From Sanguinoderma infundibulare (Eukaryota > Basidiomycota > Agaricomycetes > Polyporales > Polyporaceae): DNA of 64,000 nucleotides. Numbering within the stretch: position 1 is the stretch's first letter; every line of letters starts with the position of its first letter. Positions 24,862 through 37,329 of the stretch are shown here, one piece after another. Under the pieces are notes generated by a model. The model was not told the origin of the DNA. It saw only the letters and a list, made by a program, of their open reading frames with translations, and searched no databases. The DNA lies in NCBI GenBank assembly GCA_032821775.1, contig JAVLRN010000011.1, positions 2,356,001 to 2,420,000 of the forward strand, read 5' to 3'. The position numbers and the translations under genes were made by a program.

Positions 24862-27800
24862 ATGTCTGTTCGCGACCCACCACCAAAGAAGCGCAAGCTT
24901 GATGCATCCTCCCCACAGTCCTACAAGTACGCGTCTCCGTCAGAAATTCGACGCATCTTCAAAGCTCAGACGGAGAGTGGCCTTATAGAGGGCTTGATTG
25001 CTCTTCGAAACCAGCTCACCATCAAGCCGGATGAGGGGTTGGTCGAGGTTAATGACCATCGGCTGCTGCTTGCCAAGGGATGGCTGGAGGACGACCTGGG
25101 AGCTCAGGATCTGTTTGCTGCATGGGAGGGCGCGAACGCGGTACGTCGTCCAGGCACTTTATTCATTCCAGGCACTCACAGTATTGATCTAGAGGCAAAC
25201 GTCTCTTCTCTCGGCCATTGTCGCTGTCCTAGCTTCTCTCCTCAATCTCCTCTCATCCCATTATACATACCACGTCTACGCTCAGCCCATCCTACGCGCT
25301 CTCCTGTCAGCATCACAACGATGGACGAATAACCTCAATACATACCTCTCCGGTCAACACACTGAACTCGTCCTCGTCACTCTCAAGCTCTTCAATACTC
25401 TCTCAGCTTTTGCTGGTGGCCGTGAGCGGAAGCTCGTCCTGGACGCGTTCGCCTGGGAGATGAAGGTGTGTTACACATACACGTTCTCTTCTCCATTCAT
25501 TGCTAACATCCGCATTGCCATGTCTAGTCTCTCCCGAAGCTGCTCCATATGCGACGAAAATCGAAAGGAGCACAAGATGTAGATATGCTAGCACGTCCAG
25601 GTAATGTCTTTTGTGTCCATCGCCATGTACATTTACAAACCTCCCTCTCCTAGACATTAGGACACTCTATATTCTCCTGGTCCTGTCCTTCATTGACACC
25701 ACCACTCCCCCCTCCGTGAAGACCACATTCCTCGAACAGCACCGTGACGCGTTCGCATTCATTTTCAAGGGGCTTTCGCAAGATTCATACTCGGTCATTA
25801 GACGAGTTCTCGAAGTGTGCTGGTCTGGTCTCTGGTCGGACGCCAAGCTCAAACGCACGCTCAAGATTCAAGTCTTTAGCGAGGCTGCGCTCTCCCAAGT
25901 ACGTTCCTCTGACCGACATCTTACCCTGTTGCTCACGACCCACAACCGTAGCTCATCCGCATTTATGAGCGCAACGTTCCCGAAGGCGCAGATGCCGAAT
26001 CTGTTCCTGCTGACGTCGCGCACCACTTCCTCTTGGCCCTGTGCAATCGGCCGGGGGTCGGCCTCTGTTTCCACGACCGTGGATGGTATCCTCGCGAGGC
26101 CGACGTTGATCAGGGCTTCACCGTGGACGCCAACGAGCGGACCAACAACGACGCACGTGTCAAAGGTGACAGGATATACAACAAGATCCTTGCCAATGTC
26201 CTCAAAACCCTCAAGGTAAACGAAGACCCGCGCCAGCAAGAGCTCGCGTTGAAGATCCTCGCGGCATGCCCCGAACTGGTCGCCGGGTACTGGTCTTCGG
26301 CAGGCCTCGCGCTCGAGCCGCGCCTGTCGTCCAAGTGGCTCGCGAACATCGCGTTCTTCGGGGCCGTCGTGTCGCTTCCTGTTCCTACTTCGTCGTTCTT
26401 CCTCCCCGAGGGCGGCAGTGGGGGTGCGTCGCTCTACCAACCCTCTCCGCCTCCGCTCGCTACCATCCTTGAGAACATCTTCCCCAGAACGCAGATCAAG
26501 ACTCACCTGTCACGCGGCCTACAAGTTTCCTCTCCACTCGTTCAGCACGCCTCCGCGCTTGTGCTTGCGAAGTGCCTTTTGAAGTACGCCCAGGTTGTGC
26601 GTGCGTTCCAGGAGGTTGAGCATGCGCTCGAGGAAGATGAGGAAGAGGGACTGTGGGCGCACAGGCGGCGCGAGGTCGAGCGGGAAGTACGCAAACGGGT
26701 CCCCGACTTCCAAGTTGTTGTCGGCTTCTCGCAACGCATGAACGAGACAAGCAGTCCTGCTGTGGAGGACCAGGGCAAGGAGAAACCAAGACAATCCCCG
26801 CCGAACCCCATCCGGACAGCATTGTTGGCGGAGAGTGCTCACCGCTTGCTTTGGCTTTACCACAGACTGCTTCCATCGGTCGTCGCGGAGGCACGCTTCG
26901 ACGCGGGGAAGTTGCTCCAGGCCATTGAAGACATGCTGGTCCAAGGAACTGGCACAGGTCCCACCGCAGGGCTTGACGCACTGCGTCAGCTACATGTCCT
27001 CCGGCTACTACAAGAAAGCGAGCAATTTGCTTGGTCTGGGAAATCGGGTACGTCGGCACTGATTTGAAGCGGGCCGTTTCGTTTCTCACGACGCTCTCTA
27101 GGTTCGAAGCACAGCAACTTACACATCTTGCTCAAGGCATATGTCATCACGCCCGTCCCCGCAATCCGCACCGCGATCGCTGTCCTTCTCCAGCACATTC
27201 TCGCCCCAGGCGTCCTCTTCCAGCACGACCCAGACGAGATCCCTCTCTGGCTGGACTCGCTTCCGCTCACGCGACGCTCACTCGGAGCGCAAGCACCAGA
27301 TGGTGCACCCCTGACGGACGAAGGGGATAGCGTCATCTCATTCCTCGACGACTGTGTGCAGCGTTGTGTGAAGACGCCGTACAAGTACGTCGAGGACTTG
27401 CACACTTGGCATGCCTCGAGTCGATTGTCGGAAGGCGACGGCTTGTCGATCGGCCAGCGTCCAGATGCATTTCCCAGCCCCTTACTCGCGACGGTCGTGG
27501 AGCAGCTCGGAGCGAAGCTGAGGGGAAAGCTGCTGTCTCCCTCCGATGCACTAGCGCTGTTCTCGTTCGTCCGGAAGCTGCTGCTTCGCGTTGTCGGCAA
27601 GAGTACAGACTTGGCCTTATCTCAGACGTTTGTGGCAAAAATCGCGGCGATGGTGGAGGACGAGCTCTTTGCGGAGTGGCCGACGATGCAGGAGGCGATC
27701 GACCGCGAAGTCGCGCTTTTGGTGTCGTCGATGGGACAGTTCCGCAATCCTTTCGCGGCTCCAAGACCGAGTATTACCCCCGCTGTCCAAGCATTCCTGG

Positions 27801-30800
27801 ATCAGGTCGAGCAGGTTCCGGAGAGTGAGCCTTGTTTCTTCTGTTCTATTCCGTCTGCGATGCTAACCTGTGTCCCCTTAGCGGATTCGGATATCGCACG
27901 TCAAACCGCCGCCTTCGAGCTTGTGGACTGGTTACGCTTGATCGGACCAACGCTGCATGTCTCTGAGCTGCGCCGTCTCATCGCAGCGGTCGAGAGATTC
28001 CACAAGCCGGCACTGAGGGAGTTGTTCCAACACCTCGACCCGCAATCGGTCTCCCTCTGGGAGGGCGCGGACGTCCTATCCAACTCGAATCGTATCGCGG
28101 ACGCGTTCGTCACGTTCTCTCGCCATTGCCTTGTCATCAGAACTAACATCGCTTTAGCGCAACATTCGAGACGCTGTTCCTCCACAGCACAAACGATCCG
28201 CTGGGAGTCGAAGCTTACCGGATGGTCCTCATCGACAGTCTGTTCATGGACTATGTCGCAGTCGCGCGTGTCAGGCGCGCCGTGGGTCTCGTTTTGCACC
28301 GACTCTCGTCCCCTGCCGTCTCTGCAGCGGCATTGGGAGACCTATTACGAGTCCTGGCGGGCATCATCGATCGTTTGCAAACTGCGAAGAGGTCCACGGA
28401 CGCTGTCAACGTCATCCTATTCTGCTTCGACTCCGAGGTCATGAAGGACCTCTCTGCGCGCCCGCTACAACCCGAGATTAGAGAAGGTATGGATTTTGTG
28501 GACAGTAAGTCAAGGTGTCAACTCAAAGTGTCTCAGGCCTGGGCCGGTTCTTGGACGACGCGTTCAAGGTTGGTGGTGAGGACGTCATGCAGCTCTTCGC
28601 CACGTGGTCCAGTCGATGGGTACTCGCGCTTCGGGAGTCGTTGGACAACATAGATGAGCAGCAGGTATGTAGAACACGTTTGATCACTCTTGGGCGAAAC
28701 TCATCTCTGTCCTCGCGCAGCGGACGACCGCGTTGCTCTGGTACAAATACCTCGATGCGCAGGAAGCTCTCAGCCTTTTGGGCTACCTCACTGATCGGGC
28801 GGAACACTCTAGTTCCGCCGCGACGCAAGGGCTCATCGGTGCCGTCCTCAATGTCACCGCGAGCACTCTGAACCTTGGACTGGATGCGACAACCGGAGCA
28901 CTCCCTCTTCTCTGCCGTTTACAGTCACTCCTGCCACAATCACCGCATCTTACTTCGCTCATCGCGTCCGGTACCCGAGGGTCCATTCCCTTCGGTCACG
29001 ATGGCCATCTCCCACAGCACTCATTCTCTGAACGAAACATGGCGTCTCTCGTACCCTCGGCTGCCAAGCGTTGGTCTCTCCGACAGGGACAGACGCCTCC
29101 CCTCTCCGTTTCGATTTTCCTCCAGGGAGAGAGTCTGTCAGACTCCGCTGTCAACATCGTCGCGGATCTGCTCTACCGAGACCGAGATCGCTCTGCGAGA
29201 CGTGCTGTGGCGGAATGGCTCGCATCCCCAGTATCGAAGAGGTCCAGTATCACACACCTCGTCCGGCTCGTCTTTGCGTTCTATGATTCTGCTCTCGAAG
29301 GCGACTCGAGCGCGGATGTTGCCGGGAGTCACCTCTCACGTCTTGCGAAGGTCGTCGCCGAGGCCCGCCACCCTCGTCATATTTGCATCATGGCCGCAGA
29401 CTCCACCGTCGCGACGGTGATGTCGTCCCCTTCTTGTCGATCGAAGTATCTGAAGACGCTCGTCAAGGAGTTTTCTTCGCTGGCCGTCGAAAAAGTGTCT
29501 CCGTACCCATTGTCCGCGGGACACGGGCTGTTGTCCGCCATCAATGCGGAAGGAATCCCCTTGGCAGAGGGCTTGCTCGACGTTGGTTTGAAGTGGGCTG
29601 TGCGACACTTCGCCGACAGCGAGTTCTCAACAGATGATGACCTTGTCATATTATCGAGTCTAGGTATGTTTTGCATCGGACGATGGGCGATCGATGAGTT
29701 TCCTGATTGCAACAATCTAGCGTCCCTGATTCGAGATAAGGTTCCTGCAAAAAGCCATTTGGCGGAGCCCGTCATCGCTGCCGTCGTTCAGGAAAGACTG
29801 TCTAATCCGAAAGCTGTGCATTTTGCTCGTCTACTAGCATCCTCTGCTCATCTCAAGGTGCGTCTGAGCCTATGCTGATCGCACCGTTACTTACGTCATC
29901 GGCAGCCCGTCACCGTTAACAGGTTCCTTCAAACCATAGTACAATATGCCAAGTTCTATCAGTGTGGCGCGATCACGTCGTCAGGCAGCACTCCCTCGCG
30001 TGACAGCATCGTCAGCTTCCTGCACACCCTCTTCCACTTGCACCCGAACAACACTTGTCAGCCAAGCCACATCGAGCCCTTGCGGAGGATATACGGAGGG
30101 TCCCTTGGGATTGCGGACCTGAAGATACTCTCGATCTTCCAGCTTTTCGAGAGCACACGCAAAACGTCTGTTGCTTCGCTGCTCGGTCAGTGGTCAGCCA
30201 CTTCGGATGTCACTTCAGGAAACGCGCTCGACGCCCTCCAGAGCCTCGACCCAGGCCGCGTTTTGAAGACGTGTCTCGAGTTCCCCGACTGGAGAACACT
30301 TTCCTCGAACTTGAGCGAATGTTCTTCCTCCAATGAACTGCTCTACGACCCCGTGTTCGTGTTGTTACTACTCTCGCAAACCGACGAAGCGCCTGCGACT
30401 GCTCTGGCCTGGGTCCAGTTCTTCCGTACGAATGTCGTCAGCCTTGTTATGCGCTCTCTGTCGGCGAAGGACTCTCAACTTAGAGAGATAGCCTGGGGAC
30501 AGGTTGCGTCTCTCTACAAGGCGCTTGAGGTGCGTAAACGACGATTCTGAAAATTCAATTCGACGTCATTCTTATCATACACCCCAATGCAGACTGCAGA
30601 CCTTCAAGAGAAACCGCACGTCCTCCACATATTCAATCTGCTCAAGGACCTTCAGCTACCTGCGCCATCTGGAGAAGTGCCGCGCCTCCCGGCATTCACC
30701 ACGCTCCTCCTTGCGCACGCCCTCCGCGGGGTCTTCTATCCCTCGAACTTCATCTATCCGCTCACCGCCCGGTTCCTGTTGCAACGTCCGGCGCTCGACC

Positions 30801-31793
30801 CGTCGGACGTGCCGATGTTATACGGCATGCTGTACAGCTCGTCGGACGATTGGAAGAAGGAGCGTGCGTGGATCGTGAGATTTCTCAGCGACGGGATCGT
30901 CAGCAACGAAGAGTGGCGGACCATGAAGCGGCGACATACGTGGGACTTGCTCGCGAGTCTGTTCCAGAGCGAAGAACGCGACCGGACACTGCGTCGCGGT
31001 GTGCTCGAGGTACGCTTTTCTCGCGACGCCTGTCGTTTCACCGTCTGACCGCCCCCTTAGGTTCTTGCGCACATCACTTGCCACGCGCGCGCAACCACTT
31101 CGCTAATCCTGAGGCATGCGCTCTTGGCGTGGATCGAGATGCAGCTTCAGACCCTTCGCGGCGAAGAGGCGGTTGCCTGGGTCCGGATCCTCGAAAATAT
31201 CCTTGCCGTGGTTAACGCGAGCAAGTTGGAAGCGGCGACCAATGGGGAATGGCGCGCGGTCCTTGGTCGCTGCCTTCGGACCATCCTTCATCATCGTGGT
31301 ATGTTCTGTCTCGTTTCATTTCACACTGGCGCAATGAGTGCTTATCCCTCGCGAAGCGTGTACACAGGGGGTGTTCATCGTTGCGTTTCCCGTCCTACTG
31401 CGACTTGCGACCCTTCCTGGCCCTCCTTCCGCTCATATCCCTTCGCTCTTACGGCGCAGTGTCGAATGGGTCATGGAGATGGAAGCAGACGTCGCGGTTC
31501 CCACAACAGGCTCTCTCGCTCCGCCTCCGGACTTCCGCGAAATCAGGCTGCCCGCGTTGCTTCATCGTCCCCAACAACTCTTTGACAACCTGCCTCCGGT
31601 GTCTACCGAGCTATGGGGAGAGTGTGTAGAGGCGCTTTGGAGGGTCTCCATGACGCTTCCTAGTCGGACAGACGAGTGGGATGACTTGTCAAGCCGGCTT
31701 CTGATATGGCGCGCCATTGCAGGTGTCGACAGGAGTCGAGTTGGGGAGTGGGCGAGGAGAGAGACGGTGAGGAACCTTGGGCTGGAAGCGTAG
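24862..31793 (+). CDS. urb1: Nucleolar pre-ribosomal-associated protein 1 (Urb1/Npa1)
   Basis: Very long helical-repeat protein, about 2,000 residues, with many 45-65 nt introns. It starts MSVRDPPPKKRKLDASS, with a basic nuclear/nucleolar-type signal PPKKRKL. The conserved N-terminal Urb1 block is visible: FAGGRERKLVLDAF, SLPKLLHMRR, DIRTLYILLVLSF and especially GVGLCFHDRGWYPRE. The rest is alpha-helical, consistent with the armadillo-like Urb1 scaffold. Urb1 is part of the Npa1 complex, which acts in the nucleolus on the earliest precursors of the 60S subunit, chaperoning 25S/28S rRNA folding and associated snoRNPs. The stop is at 31793, just before the foldback element. Length fits between the yeast (about 1,760) and human (about 2,270) proteins. 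The family call is firm, but exact exon borders in the C-terminal half are approximate. Confidence 0.9.
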
Positions 31794-31925
31794 CAGACAG
31801 GTTATAGTACTCGTATGAATTACCTTCTAATTTCCTCCGAGTCATGTTCAATCGAGTGCGACAAATCACCGCGCTTAGCATTTTCCGAAGGAGAGTGACG
31901 AGTTCTTTCCCCCACAGGATCCTAC

Positions 31926-32536
31926 ACGCGAGGAAAACCAATATTTCTTGTGCCGAAAAATAGGCTGAAAAATGTTAATGAAAATGTCACGTTTTCCCGG
32001 ACGTTATTCCCCGTATAGAATTTGAAGTTTGAGATTTCTCTGAATGTTCGCCCAAAGTTGACGTTTCGGGCCGCGTTCCGAGGCCAACAAAATGTGACGG
32101 AGAATGTCACGTTCTATTTGCTGCACAACATTGCGGAGAACTTCGAGTTTTAATGAACATTAAAACTCAGATAGCATTTAAAGTTCTCCGCTGAAATGGT
32201 CAATAAACTTGAAGTTTTTAGCAACATTTACCGAGTTTTATGAGAACTTCAAGTTTATTGACCATTTCAGCGGAGAACTTTAAATGCTATCTGAGTTTTA
32301 ATGTTCATTAAAACTCGAAGTTCTCCGCAATGTTGTGCAGCAAATAGAACGTGACATTCTCCGTCACATTTTGTTGGCCTCGGAACGCGGCCCGAAACGT
32401 CAACTTTGGGCGAACATTCAGAGAAATCTCAAACTTCAAATTCTATACGGGGAATAACGTCCGGGAAAACGTGACATTTTCATTAACATTTTTCAGCCTA
32501 TTTTTAGGGACAAGAAATATTGGTTTTCCTCGCGTG
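31926..32536. repeat. Near-perfect foldback (large inverted repeat) element, 611 bp
   Basis: The left arm 31926-32216 and right arm 32245-32536 are reverse complements over about 291 bp. The only clear differences are a short patch near 31950-31956 / 32506-32513, including a one-base indel. A 28-bp spacer separates the arms. The ends read CACGCGAGG and CCTCGCGTG. The arms contain smaller palindromes, for example GAGTTTTAATGAACATTAAA, and the whole element is AT-rich against GC-rich neighbours. No transposase or real ORF is present: the two 60-80 codon frames are mirror images of the same arm sequence. This fits a non-autonomous foldback/MITE-like element. No convincing target-site duplication is seen. 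Confidence 0.85.
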
Positions 32537-33376
32537 CTTAGAGGCCGCTGCCACCAAGAGCGTTCAGTGAAAAAAGTGAGGAGTCTGGCAATTCCGTGCA
32601 ATCCGTGACAAGGTAAGCTTCTAACCAGTCGCAGGCACCCCTTCATTCGCACTACATGACCCGATTTTCCGCGAGCCTGGCAACCATTCAGACACCCCTC
32701 CCCACTGTGTCAGAGATCGTAGCACTTCTTGATAATGTTCGCGGCTGAACCAGTGTACAGCGCAGTAGCGCCCAAGGACGGTGTAGCGATCGCGTCGCGG
32801 GCGTATCCGCCATGTGATGGCGGCACGCGCGCTTCAGACGGTCTTTGAGTTCTTGGACGATCCACGTCAGACTCTGTATCTTAATTAACCCGTGTGGTAC
32901 TCCCGGCCCTTGCTGTCGCGATTGCACCCTTCGCGTCGTCCGGGATGGGGAACAATCGTCATATTTTCCCACCGCATGTCGTGAGCAACGCGCCCTTGCG
33001 TGAGTTTGCACTTCTCATGGAATCAACCTGATATTCATACTTCTCACCTCATGCAGGCGATAAACCCAAGTTTCAAAGATAGTCTCGGGTAATATGTCCT
33101 TCGGAACCGCAGAAGTCAGGCAATTCCTATCAGAAGCATTGCGCCATGCTATGCTCTAACGGCGATTCGCGCCCTTCAGGCAAGTAGCAGCTCCACTCAC
33201 GTTCACATCGTCGCTCAGGTCTGCGTTAGCCTGGGTGAGAACCGGAACCGGTGTCTTCCGGCATTGGTGATGCGGTCTACGCTCAGGGCTATCTTGCTTG
33301 TCAAATGGGCATACCAAGAGCACCACATATAGATCAACTCTCTATCGTCTGAGCTCTAACTTCGCTTCCCGCGAGG
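32537..33376. other. Intergenic, 840 bp
   Basis: This lies between the foldback element and the DUF6534 gene. No coding signal is recognisable. A weak TATA-like stretch (CATATAGAT) occurs about 55 bp upstream of the next ATG. Confidence 0.45.
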
Positions 33377-35386
33377 ATGGACGACCATGTCTCCCTCGAC
33401 ACTGTCCTCTCCACGAACCTGATGGAATCGTGGGGATGCATCCTCCTCGGTGCTTGCTTCAGTGGGATTTTATGGGGAGTAGCTTGCATGCAAATGTGCG
33501 TGCTTCATCTTTCCATCCGTATCACTCGCTATAACTAACTCATTACAGGTTCCTATATTTCTTGATGTGCGGTTATCGGAATGCCTGCCCGAAACACTGA
33601 TATAGAACCGTCGGGTTTGCAGATACGACAAGGATAACACGGTCTTAAAGCTATTTGTGAGTCGTTTCCATCACACTACGATAGCGTCAATAAGCCTACA
33701 CCCATACTAGGTCACATTCGTTTGGTAAAAGGCCTTGCTACACTTCCGTCCCCAAACTTCATCGTTCCGACGCATGCATCACGGATAGGGCATTCACCAC
33801 AATCGACCTCGTCCTAAGTATCGCTTCAAGTGAGGATCCCTGGTCACTAGGCATTCTGCCTTGTTTCATGACGCTGTATGGAGACAGTGTTCCCCGTCCT
33901 GATTCTTCATTGGGGATCGGAGGAGGAGTTACTCCGTACACAAACGTGAGTATCTATAGGCCATCTTGAAAAGGAGAGTATTCCCTGACGTCAAGCCCAG
34001 GTTGCTCAATGTACGCACGAGAGTATTGATCCTTAAAGGTGGCTGATCTTCATGCGCCGTGGTATGTAGCACCATGGCTGGGTCTCGGTGAGTAAGTCTC
34101 ATCGGAGGAGGAGGGACGGCTCACCGACACCGCCAGATAGAATGTCGTTGCCTTCTCTGTCCAGATGTTTTTCCTTTATAGGATCCATAGATGTAAGGAT
34201 CGCCTCCGCAAGCATCTAGTCTCGCTAACGATGACCGCCAGTCAGCGGAAAGAAATGGCTATTTCTTGTTCTCCTCGTGAGTTGTGTTCATTCGTGGGTG
34301 GCTCTATCTCACCATCATGCTTAGTTACCCTTCGCGCTATGGGAGCTAAGTATGTGGTTCGACTTGTCTCCGCAGTCAAAGACTAATATGCAACCGGCAC
34401 TGCAGTTGGTTCCATTCGTGCGTCGCTCTTCCGTGTCTCGTTAACACAATCCGCTTATGACGTTCGAATAGCATTGACTATATGGCTGTGAGCGGGGTGC
34501 TATTTCCAGTACGTGGCCTCATTTTGACTGGCAATGTAGCGAACAGCAAGCCCCGCTCAACTCTATCCCGGAAGAACGGAACATTGCACGTTTTCTACAC
34601 GTGTGGTCCATCACCGAGTGGAGCATTATTGACATCTTCGATAGAAGCTGGAAATCTCTGGCCGTTCGGCTAGTGCCTTCGTCGACATCCTGATCACGAC
34701 CACCATGGTCTATCTTCTTGCCAGGAACCGTCAGTCGGACGCCAGCAGGTACGATGGCTTGACCAAACCAATCAGTACCCAGTATGTCCCCATCTTCGAA
34801 CTTACTTTTCCTCTCAGGGCGAACAGAATGATATATCGCCTCATCATCATGACAGTCAACACCGGACTGTGGACAGCAATTGTGGCCCTCGTCGATGTCG
34901 TCTTGGTGAGTTTCCCGAACCCCACGTTGTGAGGCCTGTATAGGAAAAACTCATTCCTGGGTTTCTCAGATCGCAGCCTTCCCGTATGGCCTGCAGCTTT
35001 TCGCTGTAGAGTTGCCTCTCAGCCCTCTTTACTTGAACATGCTATTGGCGAACCTCAATGTCCGACGGCTTGTGCGCAACGTGGATGGAGGAGGTCTAAG
35101 CCTGGAGAGTCGGTTGGTCGCAGAGCTAGCGATTAGGGACTTGGACAGTATGGCGCCCACGGGAAGACGTGTAAGCAGTTCTAATCTTGCAACCATCGAC
35201 TTTAGAAGGATTTGGCAATCAATTAATGTATTGACCATCTAGGACCTTCAATCGCCCCTCGAGATTCACGTGGAGACGATGCAAGCTATACACGAAGAAG
35301 ATTTGGATTGTGACGCAAGTAAATCAGGAAACGGCGGGGACGATTTCGACGACAGTATACTGCAAAGAAATTGCTCGACTGTTTGA
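33377..35386 (+). CDS. DUF6534-type multi-pass membrane protein
   Basis: Reconstructed through a dozen or so small exons. Start ATG 33377 gives MDDHVSLDTVLSTN, then GACFSGILWGVACMQMFLYF, VTFVWAFTTIDLVLSIA, NVVAFSVQMFFLYRIHRF, SGKKWLFLVLL, TDAFVDILITTTMVYLLARN, MTVNTGLWTAIVALVDVV, the diagnostic ELPLSPLYLNMLLANLN, and a hydrophilic acidic tail ending LQRNCSTV. About seven hydrophobic helices and the LYxNxLLANLN box identify the basidiomycete DUF6534 family, whose function is unknown and which is often highly expanded. One exon (34406-34417) is only 12 nt. Because all joins keep frame and family order, I read it as intact rather than a pseudogene, although several splice choices in 33700-34700 are tentative. 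Confidence 0.75.
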
Positions 35387-36392
35387 CGCATATATCACGT
35401 GCTTTCCTCCACATTTTCTGACGAGCGTACAGATTACATGTATGCTAGATCGCTACATCCTATACAGAACGGTGCGTACTGGCCACCCGAGCTTGATGAG
35501 GTATTCACACCGTGAAGCTTGGCACTGGTGCCCTGGTCGAAGGGCTGCAACCTAACTTCAACCACAATCCGTTTCTCCATTGCGCCACTTAACACCATCA
35601 CGGTCTGTAGTCTCTTGATTGAGAATTATCATGGTATGTTATAAACGGTAACATATCGATTGCAATACACGATGATGCTCATTATGAATTAGAACACGCG
35701 TCGCATAATCAAAGCCACCGCACCGAACCTGACTTCCAGCGCACACCAAAATGCACAATAGTGTGCCGATTATGCAGTTCACTATTCTCATCATGATGTG
35801 CCGGGACTTCGAAGCCTCGTCGGTCACAACATCGCGTCATGGCGTGTTCCAACACGCCGCGACACAGTGTCCATGTCAGTCATACTCAGATCTCGCAGGG
35901 GAATCACGATTGAAGTCCTGGTGACCCTATCGTCTCATTCGTGATGTCACCCCATCTTCGCGCCGCAAGGGTGCTCAGTGTCGACTGTTTGAAGTTCGGG
36001 GTCGAGGTCGCGTCTGGCTGAGGGACGTCCTCCATGGAGACGTTCACTGAGCACAAAGGGCAAAAAACTCACAAGTGGTTTTCCGGAATGGGTACGATCA
36101 CTCTGGCCGAACTTGCTCTGATTGACGAGGACATGGAAGCGATCCCCGGAGGCATTTATTGGACACAGTGCGCATTGTTCGATTGACATCATTATCTTGT
36201 ACCTCCGAACGGAGCCTATGACGACGAAATATAACTCATAAACCAAAAACATACAGTGTTGACGGGACCAATTACAACCTTGACGACCGACGTTAGGTGG
36301 CGAATCGACGGCGGTTGGGACGATGTGCTGGATGAAAAGCGGCATAGCAGGATCTGGCAGAGCCGTCTCATGCTGATTCAGAACAGGTCATG
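35387..36392. other. Intergenic, 1.0 kb
   Basis: This lies between the convergent DUF6534 and elongin C genes. The minus-strand frame at 35947-36345 has no recognisable domain or family, so it is not called. Confidence 0.45.
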
Positions 36393-37061
36393 TCAGCGAC
36401 TTGCGTACTGAGATGCCTTGAATGGGCACTCCTCACCGTCGTAATAGTCTGCAGCGACTAGCCTATATGCGTTTCAAAATTCTTTTGTCAGCACCCTGCA
36501 GACGCAGCAGCAGAAACGGCGCGGAAACTGACAACTCCAAGGAGATCTCCGGGTTGACTCGTTCCTGGAAGTCAGGAATGTCCTCGTTCCTCTTGGCGCC
36601 CTCATACGTGGACTTGTAGATCAGGTACTCGGACAGCTTTTCCACAATTATACCGCTGCGCATCGGAGAGGCGGTCAGGGACGGGTAAGTATTCGTATGT
36701 GGGGTAGCCAGGCGTTCCGTACCGTTCGTTCATAGCACAAGTGTTGGAGATGGCTTCCGAGAAGCTACCTGATTTGCGCCGCAGAACATGAGATCAGTGC
36801 CTGGGCCTTTTACATGGATATGCAGGGGCCGAAAGACACGCACTGTCGTCACTGAGCATGTTCTTGAGTGTGCCGCTGCAGACGGCGACTTTGCGTTTGA
36901 CGAGATAATCGTAGCCATCGGTGCTGGTCAGGCGGACCCACTCGTCCATCTTGTCCTTTTCGTCTACCTGTTACAAGAAAGTAGGTCAGGAACGGTCATT
37001 ACCGGAGAAGGTCCTGGGAAACCCAATAGAGGCGTACCTGCATCGCAGCATCTGCGGACAT
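36393..37061 (-). CDS. elc1: Elongin C (BTB/POZ-Skp1 fold ubiquitin-ligase adaptor)
   Basis: Five exons join into a protein of about 128 residues: MSADAAMQ, then DEWVRLTSTDGYDYLVKRK, VAVCSGTLKNMLSDD, SFSEAISNTCAMNE, GIIVEKLSEYLIYKS, NEDIPDFQERVNPEISLELL and a short tail after VAADYYDG. The SGT(L/I)KxML core and PEISLELLVAADY end match elongin C across fungi and animals (about 110-120 residues). Elongin C bridges BC-box proteins, including elongin A or substrate receptors, to a cullin. In yeast it acts with Ela1 in degrading stalled RNA polymerase II. The final intron splits LEL-L, and the small C-terminal extension past DYY is uncertain because GTGAGG there could be another donor. Head-to-head with Ubc13. 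Confidence 0.9.
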
Positions 37062-37329
37062 GGTGGCGCCGCTGACTTGAATGAACGGGGGGTTTCTCTG
37101 ACGCTTCTGCGGCAGGTGTGGTTGGAAGCCAACAAGATGTGTGGTCTGGAGTCCAAACACCGGCGAGGTCGGCTGCAAACAAGCCACTGTCCAATTGACG
37201 CGCAGAGTGGCCCCGGGTGCATCGGGCCGCAGTGGCCAGCTTCCATATTGGGAGGTGTCTGGGACTCGGTCGACGTCGGGGAAGACGACTCTGGCAACGA
37301 CCTCAACTCACGCCTCTCACGCCCGCCCG
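37062..37329. promoter_or_regulatory. Divergent promoter region between elongin C and Ubc13
   Basis: The two opposite ATGs are 268 bp apart, so both core promoters sit here. Short open frames on both strands cross it but show no conserved protein features. No clear TATA box. Confidence 0.5.

Noticed and set aside
31922..32608. Two ORFs encoding the same MTFSVTFCWPRN... peptide on opposite strands.
   Set aside because: They are the two arms of the foldback element read outward; identical by symmetry, with no domain and no independent support.
33700..34700. DUF6534 gene as a pseudogene because of in-frame stops.
   Set aside because: Each stop lies in a stretch with GT-AG borders whose removal restores family-consistent sequence; retained as a low-certainty splice model instead.
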